Shown here: positions 14,802 to 23,189 of the stretch, one piece after another
How positions within the stretch are numbered: position 1 is the stretch's first letter
How the letters are laid out: each line of letters begins with the position of its first letter
Source of the DNA: Stenotrophomonas maltophilia
Lineage (GTDB): Bacteria; Pseudomonadota; Gammaproteobacteria; Xanthomonadales; Xanthomonadaceae
DNA length: 64,000 nt
Direction of reading: 5' to 3'
NCBI RefSeq assembly: GCF_900186865.1
Contig: NZ_LT906480.1
Location: 1,196,001-1,260,000 of the forward strand
Made by a program: the position numbers and the translations under genes
Notes under the pieces: model-generated
What the model saw: only the letters and a program-made list of their open reading frames with translations
Databases searched by the model: none
What the model was told of the DNA's origin: nothing

Positions 14802-17396
14802 ATGTCAGCTTCCCCCCTTGTCGATCGTTGGATCGTACTGAAGTTCGGCGGCACCTCGGTGTCGCGTCGTCACCGCTGGGACACGATCGGGAAGCTGGCG
14901 AAAAAACGCGCGGAAGAGACCGGCTCGCGCGTGCTGGTGGTGGTGTCGGCGCTGTCCGGGGTCACCAACGAACTGACCGCGATCGCCGATGGCGCGCCCG
15001 ACAGCCGGGACCGCGTGGCGGCGCTGGTCGAACGCCACGAGGCCTTCCTGGTTGAACTCGGCCTGGGCCGCGAGGTGCTGGCCGATCGCCTGGCGGCGCT
15101 GCAGGGGCTGCTCGACGACGCGCGGGCGGCCACCCGTCCGCTCGACTGGCAGGCCGAAGTGCTGGGCCAGGGCGAGCTGCTGTCCTCCACCCTGGGTGCG
15201 GCCTACCTGCACGCTTCGGGCCTGGACATGGGCTGGATGGATGCCCGCCAGTGGCTGGACGCGATGCCGCCGCAGCCGAACCAGAGCGACTGGTCGCAGC
15301 GCCTGTCGGTGAACTGCCAGTGGCGTGCCGACGCGGAATGGATGCAGCGCTTCCGTGCGCAGCCGACCCGCCTGCTGATCACCCAGGGCTTCATCTCGCG
15401 GCATGCCGATGGCGGTACCGCCATCCTCGGCCGCGGCGGCTCGGATACCTCGGCGGCGTACTTCGGTGCGCTGCTCGGTGCCAGCCGCGTGGAGATCTGG
15501 ACCGATGTGCCGGGCATGTTCAGTGCCAACCCGAAGGATGTGCCGGACGCGCGCCTGCTGACCCGCCTGGACTATTACGAGGCGCAGGAAATCGCCACCA
15601 CCGGCGCCAAGGTGCTGCACCCGCGCTCGATCAAGCCGTGCCGCGATGCCGGCGTACCGATGGCCATCCTCGATACCGAGCGCCCGGAACTGCCGGGCAC
15701 CAGCATCGACGGCAGCGCTGCGCCGGTACCAGGGGTGAAGGCGATCAGCCGCCGCAACGGCATCGTGCTGGTGTCGATGGAAGGCATCGGCATGTGGCAG
15801 CAGGTCGGCTTCCTGGCCGATGTGTTCAATCTGTTCAAGAAGCACGGCCTGTCGGTGGACCTGATCGGTTCGGCCGAAACCAACGTCACCGTGTCGCTGG
15901 ACCCGTCTGAGAATCTGGTCAATACCGATGTGCTGGCCGCGCTGTCGGCCGACCTGTCGCAGATCTGCAAGGTGAAGGTGATCGTGCCGTGTGCGGCGAT
16001 CACCCTGGTGGGCCGTGGCATGCGTTCGCTGCTGCACAAGCTGTCGGACGTGTGGGCGACCTTCGGCCGCGAGCGCGTGCACATGATCTCGCAGTCGTCC
16101 AATGACCTGAACCTGACCTTCGTCATCGACGAGGCCGATGCCGATGGCCTGCTGCCGGTGCTGCACGCCGAGCTGATCGACAGCGGCGCGATGCCGGTGG
16201 AAGAGACCGAAGTATTCGGCCCGCGCTGGCGCGAGATCGCCGGCACCGTGCGCCCGCGTGGCACGCCGTGGTGGCGGGGCCAGCGTGCGCACCTGCTGCA
16301 GCTGGCCGATGCCGGTACGCCGCGCTACGTCTACCATCTGCCGACCGTGCGCGCCCGCGCCCGCGCGCTGGCCGCGATCAAGCCGATCGACCAGCGCTAC
16401 TACGCGATCAAGGCCAACAGCCACCCGGCCATCCTGCAGCTGCTGGAAGCCGAAGGCTTCGGCCTGGAGTGCGTGTCGCATGGCGAACTGAAGCACGTGT
16501 TCCAGCACCTGCCGGAACTGTCGCCCAAGCGCGTGCTGTTCACTCCCAGCTTCTGCCCGCGCAGCGAGTACGAAGCCGCATTCGCGTTGGGCGTGACCGT
16601 GACGGTCGACAACGTCGAGGCACTGCAGCGCTGGCCGGACCTGTTCCGCAACCGCGAGCTGTGGCTGCGCGTCGACCTGGGCCGTGGCGAAGGCCACCAC
16701 GCCAAGGTCCGTACCGGTGGCAAGGAGTCCAAGTTCGGCCTGCCGATCGCCCGTGTCGACGAGTTCGTGCGCGCGGCCACCGATCTGGGCAGCCGCGTGG
16801 TCGGCCTGCATGCGCACCTGGGCAGCGGCGTGGAGACCGCGCAGCACTGGCGCCTGATGTGCGATGAGCTGGCCGGTTTCGCCCGCCGCATCGGCAGCGT
16901 GCAGACCATCGACATCGGTGGCGGCCTGCCGATTCCGTATTCCGCCGAGGACGAGCCGTTCGATCTGGATGCCTGGGCCGAGGGCCTGGCGGAGGTCAAG
17001 GCGCTGCATCCGGCGTTCCGCCTGGCGATCGAGCCGGGCCGCTACCTGGTGGCCGAATCCGGCGTGCTGCTGACCCACGCCACGCAGGTGGTGGAAAAGG
17101 ACGGCGTGCGCCGCGTCGGCCTGGATGCCGGCATGAACGCACTGATGCGCCCGGCGCTGTACGACGCCTGGCACGACATCGAGAACCTAAGCCGCCAGGG
17201 TGGGTATGCCGAGGCGGCGTTCGATGTGGTCGGCCCGATCTGCGAATCCAGCGATGTGTTCGGCAAGCGCCGCAAGCTGCCGGTGTCGACCGCGCCGGAC
17301 GACGTGATGCTGATCGCCGATGCCGGCGCCTACGGCTATTCGATGGCCAACACCTACAACCAGCGGATGCTGCCGCGCGAAGACGTGATCGAATGA
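14802..17396 (+). CDS. lysAC: Bifunctional aspartate kinase / diaminopimelate decarboxylase
   Basis: An 864-residue fusion of the first and last enzymes of the diaminopimelate-lysine pathway. Residues 1 to about 300 are aspartate kinase (KFGGTSV at 14-20; GRGGSDTSA; ATTGAKVLHPR). Two ACT-like regulatory domains follow to about residue 460 (GIGMWQQVGFLADVF; VHMISQSSNDLNLTF). From about 490 to the end it is a PLP-dependent decarboxylase of fold type III: lysine K537 in YAIKANSHP, the phosphate-binding GGGLPIPY, and catalytic C814 in GPICESSD. Fusions of this kind are known in Xanthomonas and Xylella. It allows lysine feedback on a polypeptide that also makes lysine. The murL-murD2 pair follows after 70 bp. 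Confidence 0.96.
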   Translation: MSASPLVDRWIVLKFGGTSVSRRHRWDTIGKLAKKRAEETGSRVLVVVSALSGVTNELTAIADGAPDSRDRVAALVERHEAFLVELGLGREVLADRLAALQGLLDDARAATRPLDWQAEVLGQGELLSSTLGAAYLHASGLDMGWMDARQWLDAMPPQPNQSDWSQRLSVNCQWRADAEWMQRFRAQPTRLLITQGFISRHADGGTAILGRGGSDTSAAYFGALLGASRVEIWTDVPGMFSANPKDVPDARLLTRLDYYEAQEIATTGAKVLHPRSIKPCRDAGVPMAILDTERPELPGTSIDGSAAPVPGVKAISRRNGIVLVSMEGIGMWQQVGFLADVFNLFKKHGLSVDLIGSAETNVTVSLDPSENLVNTDVLAALSADLSQICKVKVIVPCAAITLVGRGMRSLLHKLSDVWATFGRERVHMISQSSNDLNLTFVIDEADADGLLPVLHAELIDSGAMPVEETEVFGPRWREIAGTVRPRGTPWWRGQRAHLLQLADAGTPRYVYHLPTVRARARALAAIKPIDQRYYAIKANSHPAILQLLEAEGFGLECVSHGELKHVFQHLPELSPKRVLFTPSFCPRSEYEAAFALGVTVTVDNVEALQRWPDLFRNRELWLRVDLGRGEGHHAKVRTGGKESKFGLPIARVDEFVRAATDLGSRVVGLHAHLGSGVETAQHWRLMCDELAGFARRIGSVQTIDIGGGLPIPYSAEDEPFDLDAWAEGLAEVKALHPAFRLAIEPGRYLVAESGVLLTHATQVVEKDGVRRVGLDAGMNALMRPALYDAWHDIENLSRQGGYAEAAFDVVGPICESSDVFGKRRKLPVSTAPDDVMLIADAGAYGYSMANTYNQRMLPREDVIE

Positions 17397-17466
17397 TTGC
17401 CGCCCTGCACCCGCCCACCGACACGCCCCGCGCCCTCGCGCGGGCCCGTGCCTGACCGGATACACC

Positions 17467-18819
17467 ATGACTGCTTTCGACAAACACCAGGTTTCCCGCT
17501 TCCGCTTCGTCCGCTGCGAATTCGCCGCGGAGACCGGCGTGGCCAGGCTGGTCTATGCCTTTGATGACGGCCCGGAGATGGTGGAGACCATCACCGTGCC
17601 CGGCGCCCCGTTCGTGCTGGACGAGGCGCGTACCGCCGCCGTGCAGCGCGCGCTGCAGCTGCTGCACCTGATCGCCGGTGTCAGCTACTACAAGGCGGGC
17701 GTGCCGGAGACGGTCAGCATCGACAGCTACAGCATCGATGCCGATACCGCCGCACTGGTGGAGACCATTTACCTCAACGGCCTGGGCGAATTCGCCTACC
17801 GCAATGGCCTGAACCTGCGCGGCCGCTTCCGGTTGCCGGTGCAGGGCGAGGCCGTGCAGGCGCCGTCGCTGGGCCTGCAGCCGCACGCGCTGGTGGCCAT
17901 CGGCGGCGGCAAGGATTCGCTGGTCAGCATCGAAGCGCTGCGCCGTGCCGGCGTGGACGAGACCGTGACCTGGATCGGTGGCTCGCAGCTGATCCGTGCG
18001 TGCGCCGAGCGCACCGGCCTGCCGACATTGAACCTGGGCCGCACGCTGGCACCTGAACTGTTCGAGTTGAATCGCCAGGGCGCATGGAACGGCCATATCC
18101 CGGTGACGGTGGTGAACTCGGCGATCATGGTGCTGGCCGCGTTGCTGCACGGCGTGGACCAGGTGGTGTTCTCCAACGAGCGCTCGGCCAGCTACGGCAG
18201 CCAGATTCCAGGCACCGGCGAAGTGAATCATCAGTGGTCCAAGGGCTGGGCCTGCGAGCAGGCGTTCGGCAGCCATGTGCAGAAGTACGTGGCGGCGGAC
18301 CTGCAGTACTACTCGCTGCTGCGCCCGATGTCCGAGCTGGCGGTGGCCCGCCAGTTCGCCAAGAGTGACTTCTACGACGCGCATTTCTCCAGCTGCAACC
18401 GCAACTTCCACATCCTCGGCGAGCGCCCGGTGAACCGCTGGTGCGGCGTCTGCCCGAAGTGCCATTTCGTGTTCCTGGCACTGGCCCCGTTCATGCCCAA
18501 GACGCGCCTGGTGCGCATCTTCGGCCGCAACCTGCTGGATGATGCCGAGCAGGCCGGTGGCTTCGATGCGCTGCTGGAATTCCAGGACCACAAGCCGTTC
18601 GAGTGCGTGGGCGAAGGCCGCGAATCGCGTGCGGCGATGGCGACCCTGGCGCAACGCCCGGAGTGGAAGGAAGACGTGCTGGTGAAGCGCTTCTGCAACG
18701 AGATCCAGCCGCAGCTGGATGCCGCCGAACTGGAACTGGCACCGCTGCTGCAGCTGCAGGGCGAGCACCGCGTTCCGGCTGCGCTGTGGGAACGGGTGCG
18801 TGAAGATTTCGAAGCTTGA
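17467..18819 (+). CDS. murL: UDP-MurNAc-L-Ala-L-Glu epimerase MurL
   Basis: A 450-residue protein matching MurL of Xanthomonas. There it epimerises the terminal L-glutamate of UDP-MurNAc-L-Ala-L-Glu to D-glutamate with ATP, replacing glutamate racemase. An ATP-binding PP-loop-like motif, IGGGKDS, is at about 145-151. Later cysteine-containing segments ([20 protein letters not shown]) are conserved. It acts in the cytoplasm on peptidoglycan precursors. The start ATG at 17467 begins MTAFDKHQ; the gene ends inside the beginning of murD2 (20-base overlap). The placement after lysAC groups diaminopimelate and D-glutamate supply for the wall. Confidence 0.93.
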   Translation: MTAFDKHQVSRFRFVRCEFAAETGVARLVYAFDDGPEMVETITVPGAPFVLDEARTAAVQRALQLLHLIAGVSYYKAGVPETVSIDSYSIDADTAALVETIYLNGLGEFAYRNGLNLRGRFRLPVQGEAVQAPSLGLQPHALVAIGGGKDSLVSIEALRRAGVDETVTWIGGSQLIRACAERTGLPTLNLGRTLAPELFELNRQGAWNGHIPVTVVNSAIMVLAALLHGVDQVVFSNERSASYGSQIPGTGEVNHQWSKGWACEQAFGSHVQKYVAADLQYYSLLRPMSELAVARQFAKSDFYDAHFSSCNRNFHILGERPVNRWCGVCPKCHFVFLALAPFMPKTRLVRIFGRNLLDDAEQAGGFDALLEFQDHKPFECVGEGRESRAAMATLAQRPEWKEDVLVKRFCNEIQPQLDAAELELAPLLQLQGEHRVPAALWERVREDFEA

Positions 18820-20209
18820 CGGAAAGCGCGTTGCACTGTGGGGCTGGGGCCGTGAGGGCCGCGCCGCGTTTGCGGTGCTGCGTGAGCGCCTGCCCACGCT
18901 GCCGCTGAGCCTGTTCTGCCCGGCGGCTGAAGTCGAGGCCGCGCGTGCGGAAACGCAGGGCGTGCTGGACGTGCGTGGCGAGCCTTCTGCTGAAGCGCTG
19001 GCCGCGTTTGACGTGGTGATCAAGTCTCCCGGCATCAGCCCCTACCAGCCAATCGCGCTGGCGGCGGAAGGGCAGGGCACCCGCTTCATTGGTGGCACCG
19101 CGCTGTGGTTCGCCGAACACGCGGCCGACGATGGCATCGTGCACGACACCGTGTGCGTGACCGGTACCAAGGGCAAGAGCACCACCACCGCGCTGGTCGC
19201 GCACCTGCTGCGTGCCGCCGGCCACCGTACCGGCCTGGTCGGCAACATCGGCCTGCCGCTGCTGGAAGTGCTGGACCCGCAGCCCGCGCCCGAGTACTGG
19301 GCGGTGGAACTGTCCAGCTACCAGACCGGCGAAGTGGCACGCAGTGGCGCCCGCCCGCAGGTGGCGGTGGTGCTGAACCTGTTCCCGGAACACCTGGACT
19401 GGCACGGCAGCGAACAGCGTTACATCGAAGACAAGCTGCGGCTGGTGACTGAAGCCGCACCGCGCATCGCCGTGCTCAATGCCGCCGATCCGCACCTGGC
19501 CGCGCTGTCGCTGCCCGACAGCGAAGTGGTCTGGTTCAACCAGCCGCAGGGCTGGCACATGCGCGGCGACATCGTGCATCGTGGTGAGCAGGCCGTGTTT
19601 GATACCCGCAACACGCCGCTGCCGGGCCGCCACAACCGTGGCAACCTGTGCGCGGTGCTGGCCGCGCTGGAAGCGCTGGGGCTGGATGCCGCGGCGCTTG
19701 CGCCGGCGGTGCAGGACTTCCGTCCGCTGCCGAACCGTCTGCAGCGCATCGGCGTGGCCGATGGCCTGACCTACGTCAACGATTCGATCAGCACCACGCC
19801 GCATGCCAGCCTGGCCGCGCTGGAGTGCTTCGCCGGGCAGCGCATCGCGCTGCTGGTGGGCGGGCATGACCGTGGCCTGGACTGGACCGATTTCATGCAG
19901 CACATGGCGCACGACGTGCCGCCGGTGGAGATCGTGACCATGGGCAGCAACGGCCCGCGCATCCACGCCATGCTGCAGCCGCTGGCCGATGCCGGTCGCT
20001 TCGGTCTGCACGCTGCAGGTGATCTGCCCGAGGCGATGGCCTTGGCGCGCGCCGCGCTGGGGGTGCAGGGTGGGGTGGTGCTGCTGTCGCCGGGCGCGCC
20101 GAGCTTTGGTGCGTACCGCGATTACGTGGCGCGTGGCCGTCATTTCGCCGAGCTGGCCGGATTCGACCCGGACAGCATCAGCGCGATTCCGGGGCTGGGC
20201 ATCGCCTGA
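18800..20209 (+). CDS. murD2: UDP-MurNAc-L-Ala--L-glutamate ligase MurD2
   Basis: A 469-residue Mur ligase that adds L-glutamate (not D-glutamate) to UDP-MurNAc-L-Ala; MurL then corrects the stereochemistry. Mur landmarks are the N-terminal Rossmann WGWGREGRA, the ATP P-loop GTKGKST at about 122-128, [20 protein letters not shown], and the C-terminal [10 protein letters not shown] and [11 protein letters not shown]. The start is a GTG at 18800 ([13 protein letters not shown]), chosen because the conserved Rossmann strand begins here. It lies within the last 20 bases of murL, implying coupling. The stop codon abuts a family B palindrome that may serve as terminator. Confidence 0.93.
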   Translation: MKISKLDGKRVALWGWGREGRAAFAVLRERLPTLPLSLFCPAAEVEAARAETQGVLDVRGEPSAEALAAFDVVIKSPGISPYQPIALAAEGQGTRFIGGTALWFAEHAADDGIVHDTVCVTGTKGKSTTTALVAHLLRAAGHRTGLVGNIGLPLLEVLDPQPAPEYWAVELSSYQTGEVARSGARPQVAVVLNLFPEHLDWHGSEQRYIEDKLRLVTEAAPRIAVLNAADPHLAALSLPDSEVVWFNQPQGWHMRGDIVHRGEQAVFDTRNTPLPGRHNRGNLCAVLAALEALGLDAAALAPAVQDFRPLPNRLQRIGVADGLTYVNDSISTTPHASLAALECFAGQRIALLVGGHDRGLDWTDFMQHMAHDVPPVEIVTMGSNGPRIHAMLQPLADAGRFGLHAAGDLPEAMALARAALGVQGGVVLLSPGAPSFGAYRDYVARGRHFAELAGFDPDSISAIPGLGIA

Positions 20210-20248
20210 GGGGTCGGATCCCTTTCCGCAGGAAAGGGCTCTGACCCC
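20210..20248. repeat. Palindromic repeat, family B, directly after murD2
   Basis: The arms are GGGGTCGGATCCCTTTC and its near-complement GAAAGGGCTCTGACCCC around CGCAG. It starts at the base following the murD2 stop codon and is nearly identical to 2514-2554 in reverse. It could form a stable mRNA 3' hairpin. Confidence 0.65.
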
Positions 20249-20283
20249 AACGGGATTCTGGCCGGCAACCCTCCGGAGAAATT

Positions 20284-20307
20284 CATCCACGCATGGCGTG
20301 GATCTAC
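20284..20307 (-). repeat. SMAG/GTAG REP hairpin that supplies a stop codon
   Basis: On the minus strand it reads GTAG followed by ATCCACGCCATGCGTGGAT, a GTAG-headed palindrome. The TAG of its head (20306-20304) is the stop codon of the SUKH-protein gene. Confidence 0.65.
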
Positions 20308-20897
20308 TGCTCCTCGTCGATGAACGCGTAGCCGCCGTCGATCAATTGCTGCAGATACGCATCGAAGCTGGGGGCGATCACCGCATAGCTGTCCGGGTCG
20401 TGCAGGTAACGCACCACCTGGCCGGCAACGCCGCCGGGTGCCGGATCAAAATCCAGGTACAGCATCGAGGTGCCGCCGTTGTTCATGCAGTGCGAGAAGC
20501 ACAGGCGGCGGTTCATCGGCAGATCCGCGTCGATGCCTTCACCCAGAATCTCCGGCTCGTCATCCAGCCACTCTTCGTAGATGGAACGGATGCTGTCGTC
20601 CCATTGCTGCTGGTCCTCGAAGATCTGCGCGACCGAGCGCAGGTAGTACGGATAGCCGCCGTCTTCCACGTCCGAGCCGAGCATCAGCACGCAGACCCCG
20701 CCGCCGGGGTACTCGCGGAAATGGGTGCCATCGACGCGGGACAACAGTTCCACCAGGCTGTCAGGCACCTGCGGCCATTGCATGCGCAGGCGCTGCAGGT
20801 CTTGTGCGCTGGCGCCCTGGACGTGAGCCCATTGCGGGGCATCGTCGGCAGGCAGGCGTGGGATCAGGCCAGACAGAAAGCGATCAACAAGGTTCAT
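20304..20897 (-). CDS. SMI1/KNR4 (SUKH) family protein
   Basis: A 197-residue cytoplasmic acidic protein with SUKH-superfamily features: a PDSLVELLSRVDGTHF segment typical of the SMI1/KNR4 core, then strand-rich parts with DFDPAPGGVAGQVVRYLHD and an SFDAYLQQLIDGGY end. SUKH proteins are often immunity proteins against polymorphic toxins, but stand-alone copies with other or unknown roles are common. No toxin gene is adjacent, so an immunity role is only a possibility. The stop codon is provided by a REP element. The start lies next to a 113-bp inverted repeat shared with the divergent hydrolase gene. Confidence 0.8.
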   Translation of the reverse strand: MNLVDRFLSGLIPRLPADDAPQWAHVQGASAQDLQRLRMQWPQVPDSLVELLSRVDGTHFREYPGGGVCVLMLGSDVEDGGYPYYLRSVAQIFEDQQQWDDSIRSIYEEWLDDEPEILGEGIDADLPMNRRLCFSHCMNNGGTSMLYLDFDPAPGGVAGQVVRYLHDPDSYAVIAPSFDAYLQQLIDGGYAFIDEEQ

Positions 20898-20900
20898 GCG

Positions 20901-21013
20901 AAAAAGGGGACGGAGGGGATTAAGTCGTATCCAACCACACCTGCGTCACGTCGCCAATGCAGAATGCGACGCGGGAGGGGCGAATACGGCTTAATCCCCT
21001 CCGTCCCCTTTTT
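20901..21013. repeat. MITE-like inverted repeat, family C, between divergent genes
   Basis: Inverted arms of about 29 bp (AAAAAGGGGACGGAGGGGAT outward ends, one mismatch) enclose about 55 bp that itself contains a GCGTC...GACGC pair. The outer ends match 13770-13846, but the centre differs in length and sequence. It occupies almost the whole space between the divergent SUKH and hydrolase genes, so promoters for both must lie in or at the edge of it. Confidence 0.75.
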
Positions 21014-21029
21014 CTCGCGGAGCAGGCGC

Positions 21030-21821
21030 ATGAACCGATGGCGTTGTGGTGTGGCGATGGTGCTCGGCCTGGCGGCGATGCCGGCGTGGGCGGCAATGAA
21101 GACGCAGCCGGTGGAGTGGAAACACCAGGGCACGACTTTCAGTGGCGTGCTGGTCTATGACGACGGCGACAACGACAAGCGCCCTGGCCTGGTGATGGTG
21201 CCGAACTGGAAGGGTGTGAACGAATCGGCCATCGAGAAGGCCAAACAGCTGGCCGGCGATGATTACGTGGTGCTGGTGGCCGATGTCTACGGCAAGGGTG
21301 TGCGGCCGAAGACCGATGCCGAGGCCGGGCCGGTGGCGACCAAGCTGCGCAACGATCGGCCGCTGCTGCGCGCGCGTGCACTGGAAGCGGTGAACGCGCT
21401 CAAGGCGCAGGCCGGGAAGGTGCCGCTGGATGCCAGCCGGATCGGTGCGGTGGGCTTCTGCTTCGGCGGTACCACCGTGCTGGAGCTGGCCCGTGCCGGT
21501 GCGCCGTTGGCCGGTGTGGTCAGCCTGCACGGTGGGCTGGGCTCGCCATTGCCGGCGCAGGCCGGTGGCAGCCATCCTTCGGTGCTGGTGCTCAACGGTG
21601 CTGACGACAAGAGCGTGACCGCCGAGGACATCGCCGGTTTCCAGGAGGAAATGAACGCGGCCAAGGTCGACTGGGAGTTCACCAACTACAGCGGGGCGGT
21701 GCACTGCTTTGCCGAGCGCGATGCCAACAGCCCGCCGGGGTGCCAGTACAACGAGCGGGCGGCCAAGCGCGCGTGGAAGGCGCTGGATGAGTTCTTCGAG
21801 GAGCGCTTCGAGAAACGTTGA
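21030..21821 (+). CDS. Secreted dienelactone hydrolase family protein
   Basis: A 263-residue alpha/beta hydrolase of the dienelactone hydrolase family with an N-terminal signal peptide (MNRWRCGVAMVLGLAAMPAWA). The nucleophile is the cysteine of GFCFGGTT. The acid lies near LVLNGADDKSV and the histidine is in AVHCFAER. A periplasmic location is unusual for the chloroaromatic-pathway enzyme, and no such pathway is nearby. It is more likely a general ester or lactone hydrolase. The ATG at 21030 was chosen because it starts the signal peptide and has GGAGCAGG upstream; longer frames run through the inverted repeat. Confidence 0.87.
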   Translation: MNRWRCGVAMVLGLAAMPAWAAMKTQPVEWKHQGTTFSGVLVYDDGDNDKRPGLVMVPNWKGVNESAIEKAKQLAGDDYVVLVADVYGKGVRPKTDAEAGPVATKLRNDRPLLRARALEAVNALKAQAGKVPLDASRIGAVGFCFGGTTVLELARAGAPLAGVVSLHGGLGSPLPAQAGGSHPSVLVLNGADDKSVTAEDIAGFQEEMNAAKVDWEFTNYSGAVHCFAERDANSPPGCQYNERAAKRAWKALDEFFEERFEKR

Positions 21822-21832
21822 TCCGTGCAGCG

Positions 21833-21907
21833 GTAGTGCCGGCCGCTGGCCGGCATTCCCGTGGCATCGGCAGCCTCAGGAGGTTGCCGGCCAGCGGCCG
21901 GCACTAC
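21833..21907. repeat. SMAG/GTAG REP pair (inverted dimer)
   Basis: A GTAG-headed palindrome (GTAGTGCCGGCCGCTGGCCG) and its inverse (ending CCGGCACTAC) enclose about 30 bp. It lies between the hydrolase gene and the convergent ispB gene. Confidence 0.75.
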
Positions 21908-21948
21908 AATGCGGTCGATGCGAGGGGTTGGCACCCACCGATGTTTCC

Positions 21949-21970
21949 GTGCCGACCAACGGTCGGCACG
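21949..21970. repeat. REP-like hairpin at the ispB 3' end
   Basis: A CGTGCCGACC-AA-CGGTCGGCACG palindrome lies 7 bp beyond the ispB stop codon. It resembles the REP palindromes nearby but lacks a clear GTAG head. It probably protects or ends the ispB message. Confidence 0.5.
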
Positions 21971-21976
21971 CCGCCA

Positions 21977-22975
21977 TCAATGCGAACGCTGCACCGCGTA
22001 ACGCGCCAGGCCACGCAGGGCCGCCACGGCATCGTTGTCGCCCAGGCCATCGAGCGCGCGCTCGGCGGCTTCGGCATATTCCTCGGCACGCGCGCGGCTG
22101 TACTCCAGGCCGCCGGTGGAGCGGATCGCGGCCAGTACTTCCGGCATCGCCGAAGCGTCGCCGTCCTGCACGATGGTGCGCAGGCGCTCGCGGGTGGCGT
22201 CGTCGGAATGGGCCATGGCATGGATCAGCGGCAGCGTGGCCTTGCCCTCGGCGAGGTCGTCGCCCAGGTTCTTGCCCAGTTCCTCGGCATTGGCCGAGTA
22301 GTCCAGCACGTCGTCGGCGATCTGGAACGCGTAGCCCAGGTGCATGCCGTAGTCGAACAGGGCCTGCTGGGTGGCTTCGTCCACGCCGCTGGCCAGCGCA
22401 CCCAGGCGGGTGCCGGCGGCGAACAGCACCGCGGTCTTGCGCTCGATCACGCGCAGGTAGGCGGCTTCGTCGGTATCCGGGTTGTGCACGTGCAGCAGCT
22501 GCAGCACTTCACCCTCGGCGATGCGGTTGGTGGCGTCGGCCAGGATCTGCATCACCGGCATGCGCTCCAGCTCGACCATCAGCTGGAAGCTGCGCGAGTA
22601 CAGGAAGTCGCCGACCAGCACGCTGGGCGCGTTGCCCCACAGCGCGTTGGCGGTGCTGCGGCCACGGCGCAGGCTGGATTCATCCACCACGTCATCGTGC
22701 AGCAGGGTGGAGGTATGGATGAACTCGATGATCGCCGCCAGCTGGTGGTGCTCCGGACCGGCCTGGCCGACCGCGTGACCCGCCAGCATCACCAGCATCG
22801 GGCGCAGGCGCTTGCCGCCGGCGGAAATGATGTGGTCGGCGATCTGGTTGATCAGCACGACGTCCGAGGACAGCCGGCGCCGGATCAGGGCGTCGACGGC
22901 GGCCATGTCGGCCGCGGCAAGCGACTGGATCTGGGGCAGGCCCAGGGCGGGACGGGTGTCTTCGGTGATGGTCAT
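21977..22975 (-). CDS. ispB: Octaprenyl diphosphate synthase (polyprenyl synthase)
   Basis: A 332-residue trans-polyprenyl synthase that elongates farnesyl diphosphate with isopentenyl diphosphate to make the ubiquinone side chain. The first aspartate-rich motif is HDDVVDE at about 93-99. The second is IADDVLD at about 219-225. GGKRLRP at about 53-59 is the usual substrate-binding segment. The length fits IspB. It stands alone on the minus strand with a 214-bp upstream region shared with the divergent alpha-glucosidase gene. Confidence 0.93.
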   Translation of the reverse strand: MTITEDTRPALGLPQIQSLAAADMAAVDALIRRRLSSDVVLINQIADHIISAGGKRLRPMLVMLAGHAVGQAGPEHHQLAAIIEFIHTSTLLHDDVVDESSLRRGRSTANALWGNAPSVLVGDFLYSRSFQLMVELERMPVMQILADATNRIAEGEVLQLLHVHNPDTDEAAYLRVIERKTAVLFAAGTRLGALASGVDEATQQALFDYGMHLGYAFQIADDVLDYSANAEELGKNLGDDLAEGKATLPLIHAMAHSDDATRERLRTIVQDGDASAMPEVLAAIRSTGGLEYSRARAEEYAEAAERALDGLGDNDAVAALRGLARYAVQRSH

Positions 22976-23080
22976 GCGATCAGGCTTTCAGGCTCACCAC
23001 CGATTATAGGCGCTGGCCGTGAATTCGGGCGCAAACGGGGCTGGCCGGCGTTCCCGGCGCCGCAAACGCTGCCGCCTGCG

Positions 23081-23094
23081 TGAATACGTATGCA
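23081..23094. promoter_or_regulatory. LacI-type operator of the alpha-glucan regulon (copy 1)
   Basis: TGAATACGTATGCA, centred on an 8-bp ATACGTAT palindrome, lies about 100 bp before the GH13 alpha-glucosidase start. The identical 14-mer occurs at 27890-27903 (reverse) and 30107-30120, each before a gene of the same pathway. A central CG dyad is typical of LacI-family operators. Confidence 0.75.
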
Positions 23095-23189
23095 GGTTGC
23101 GCCATGCCCGCGAGGCCGCCGCTAAGCTTGCCGGAACAGGATTTCGGCCCGCTACTGGCGGGTCCCGCATGCCCGGAGGGGGGCTGTCG

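Noticed and set aside
14805..17174. A 789-codon open frame on the minus strand opposite lysAC
   Set aside because: It is an antisense shadow of a strongly conserved bifunctional enzyme; the translation is rich in H, Q, R and A without motifs.
21030..21821. Chlorocatechol degradation suggested by dienelactone hydrolase
   Set aside because: The protein has a signal peptide and no ring-cleavage or maleylacetate reductase genes are near.
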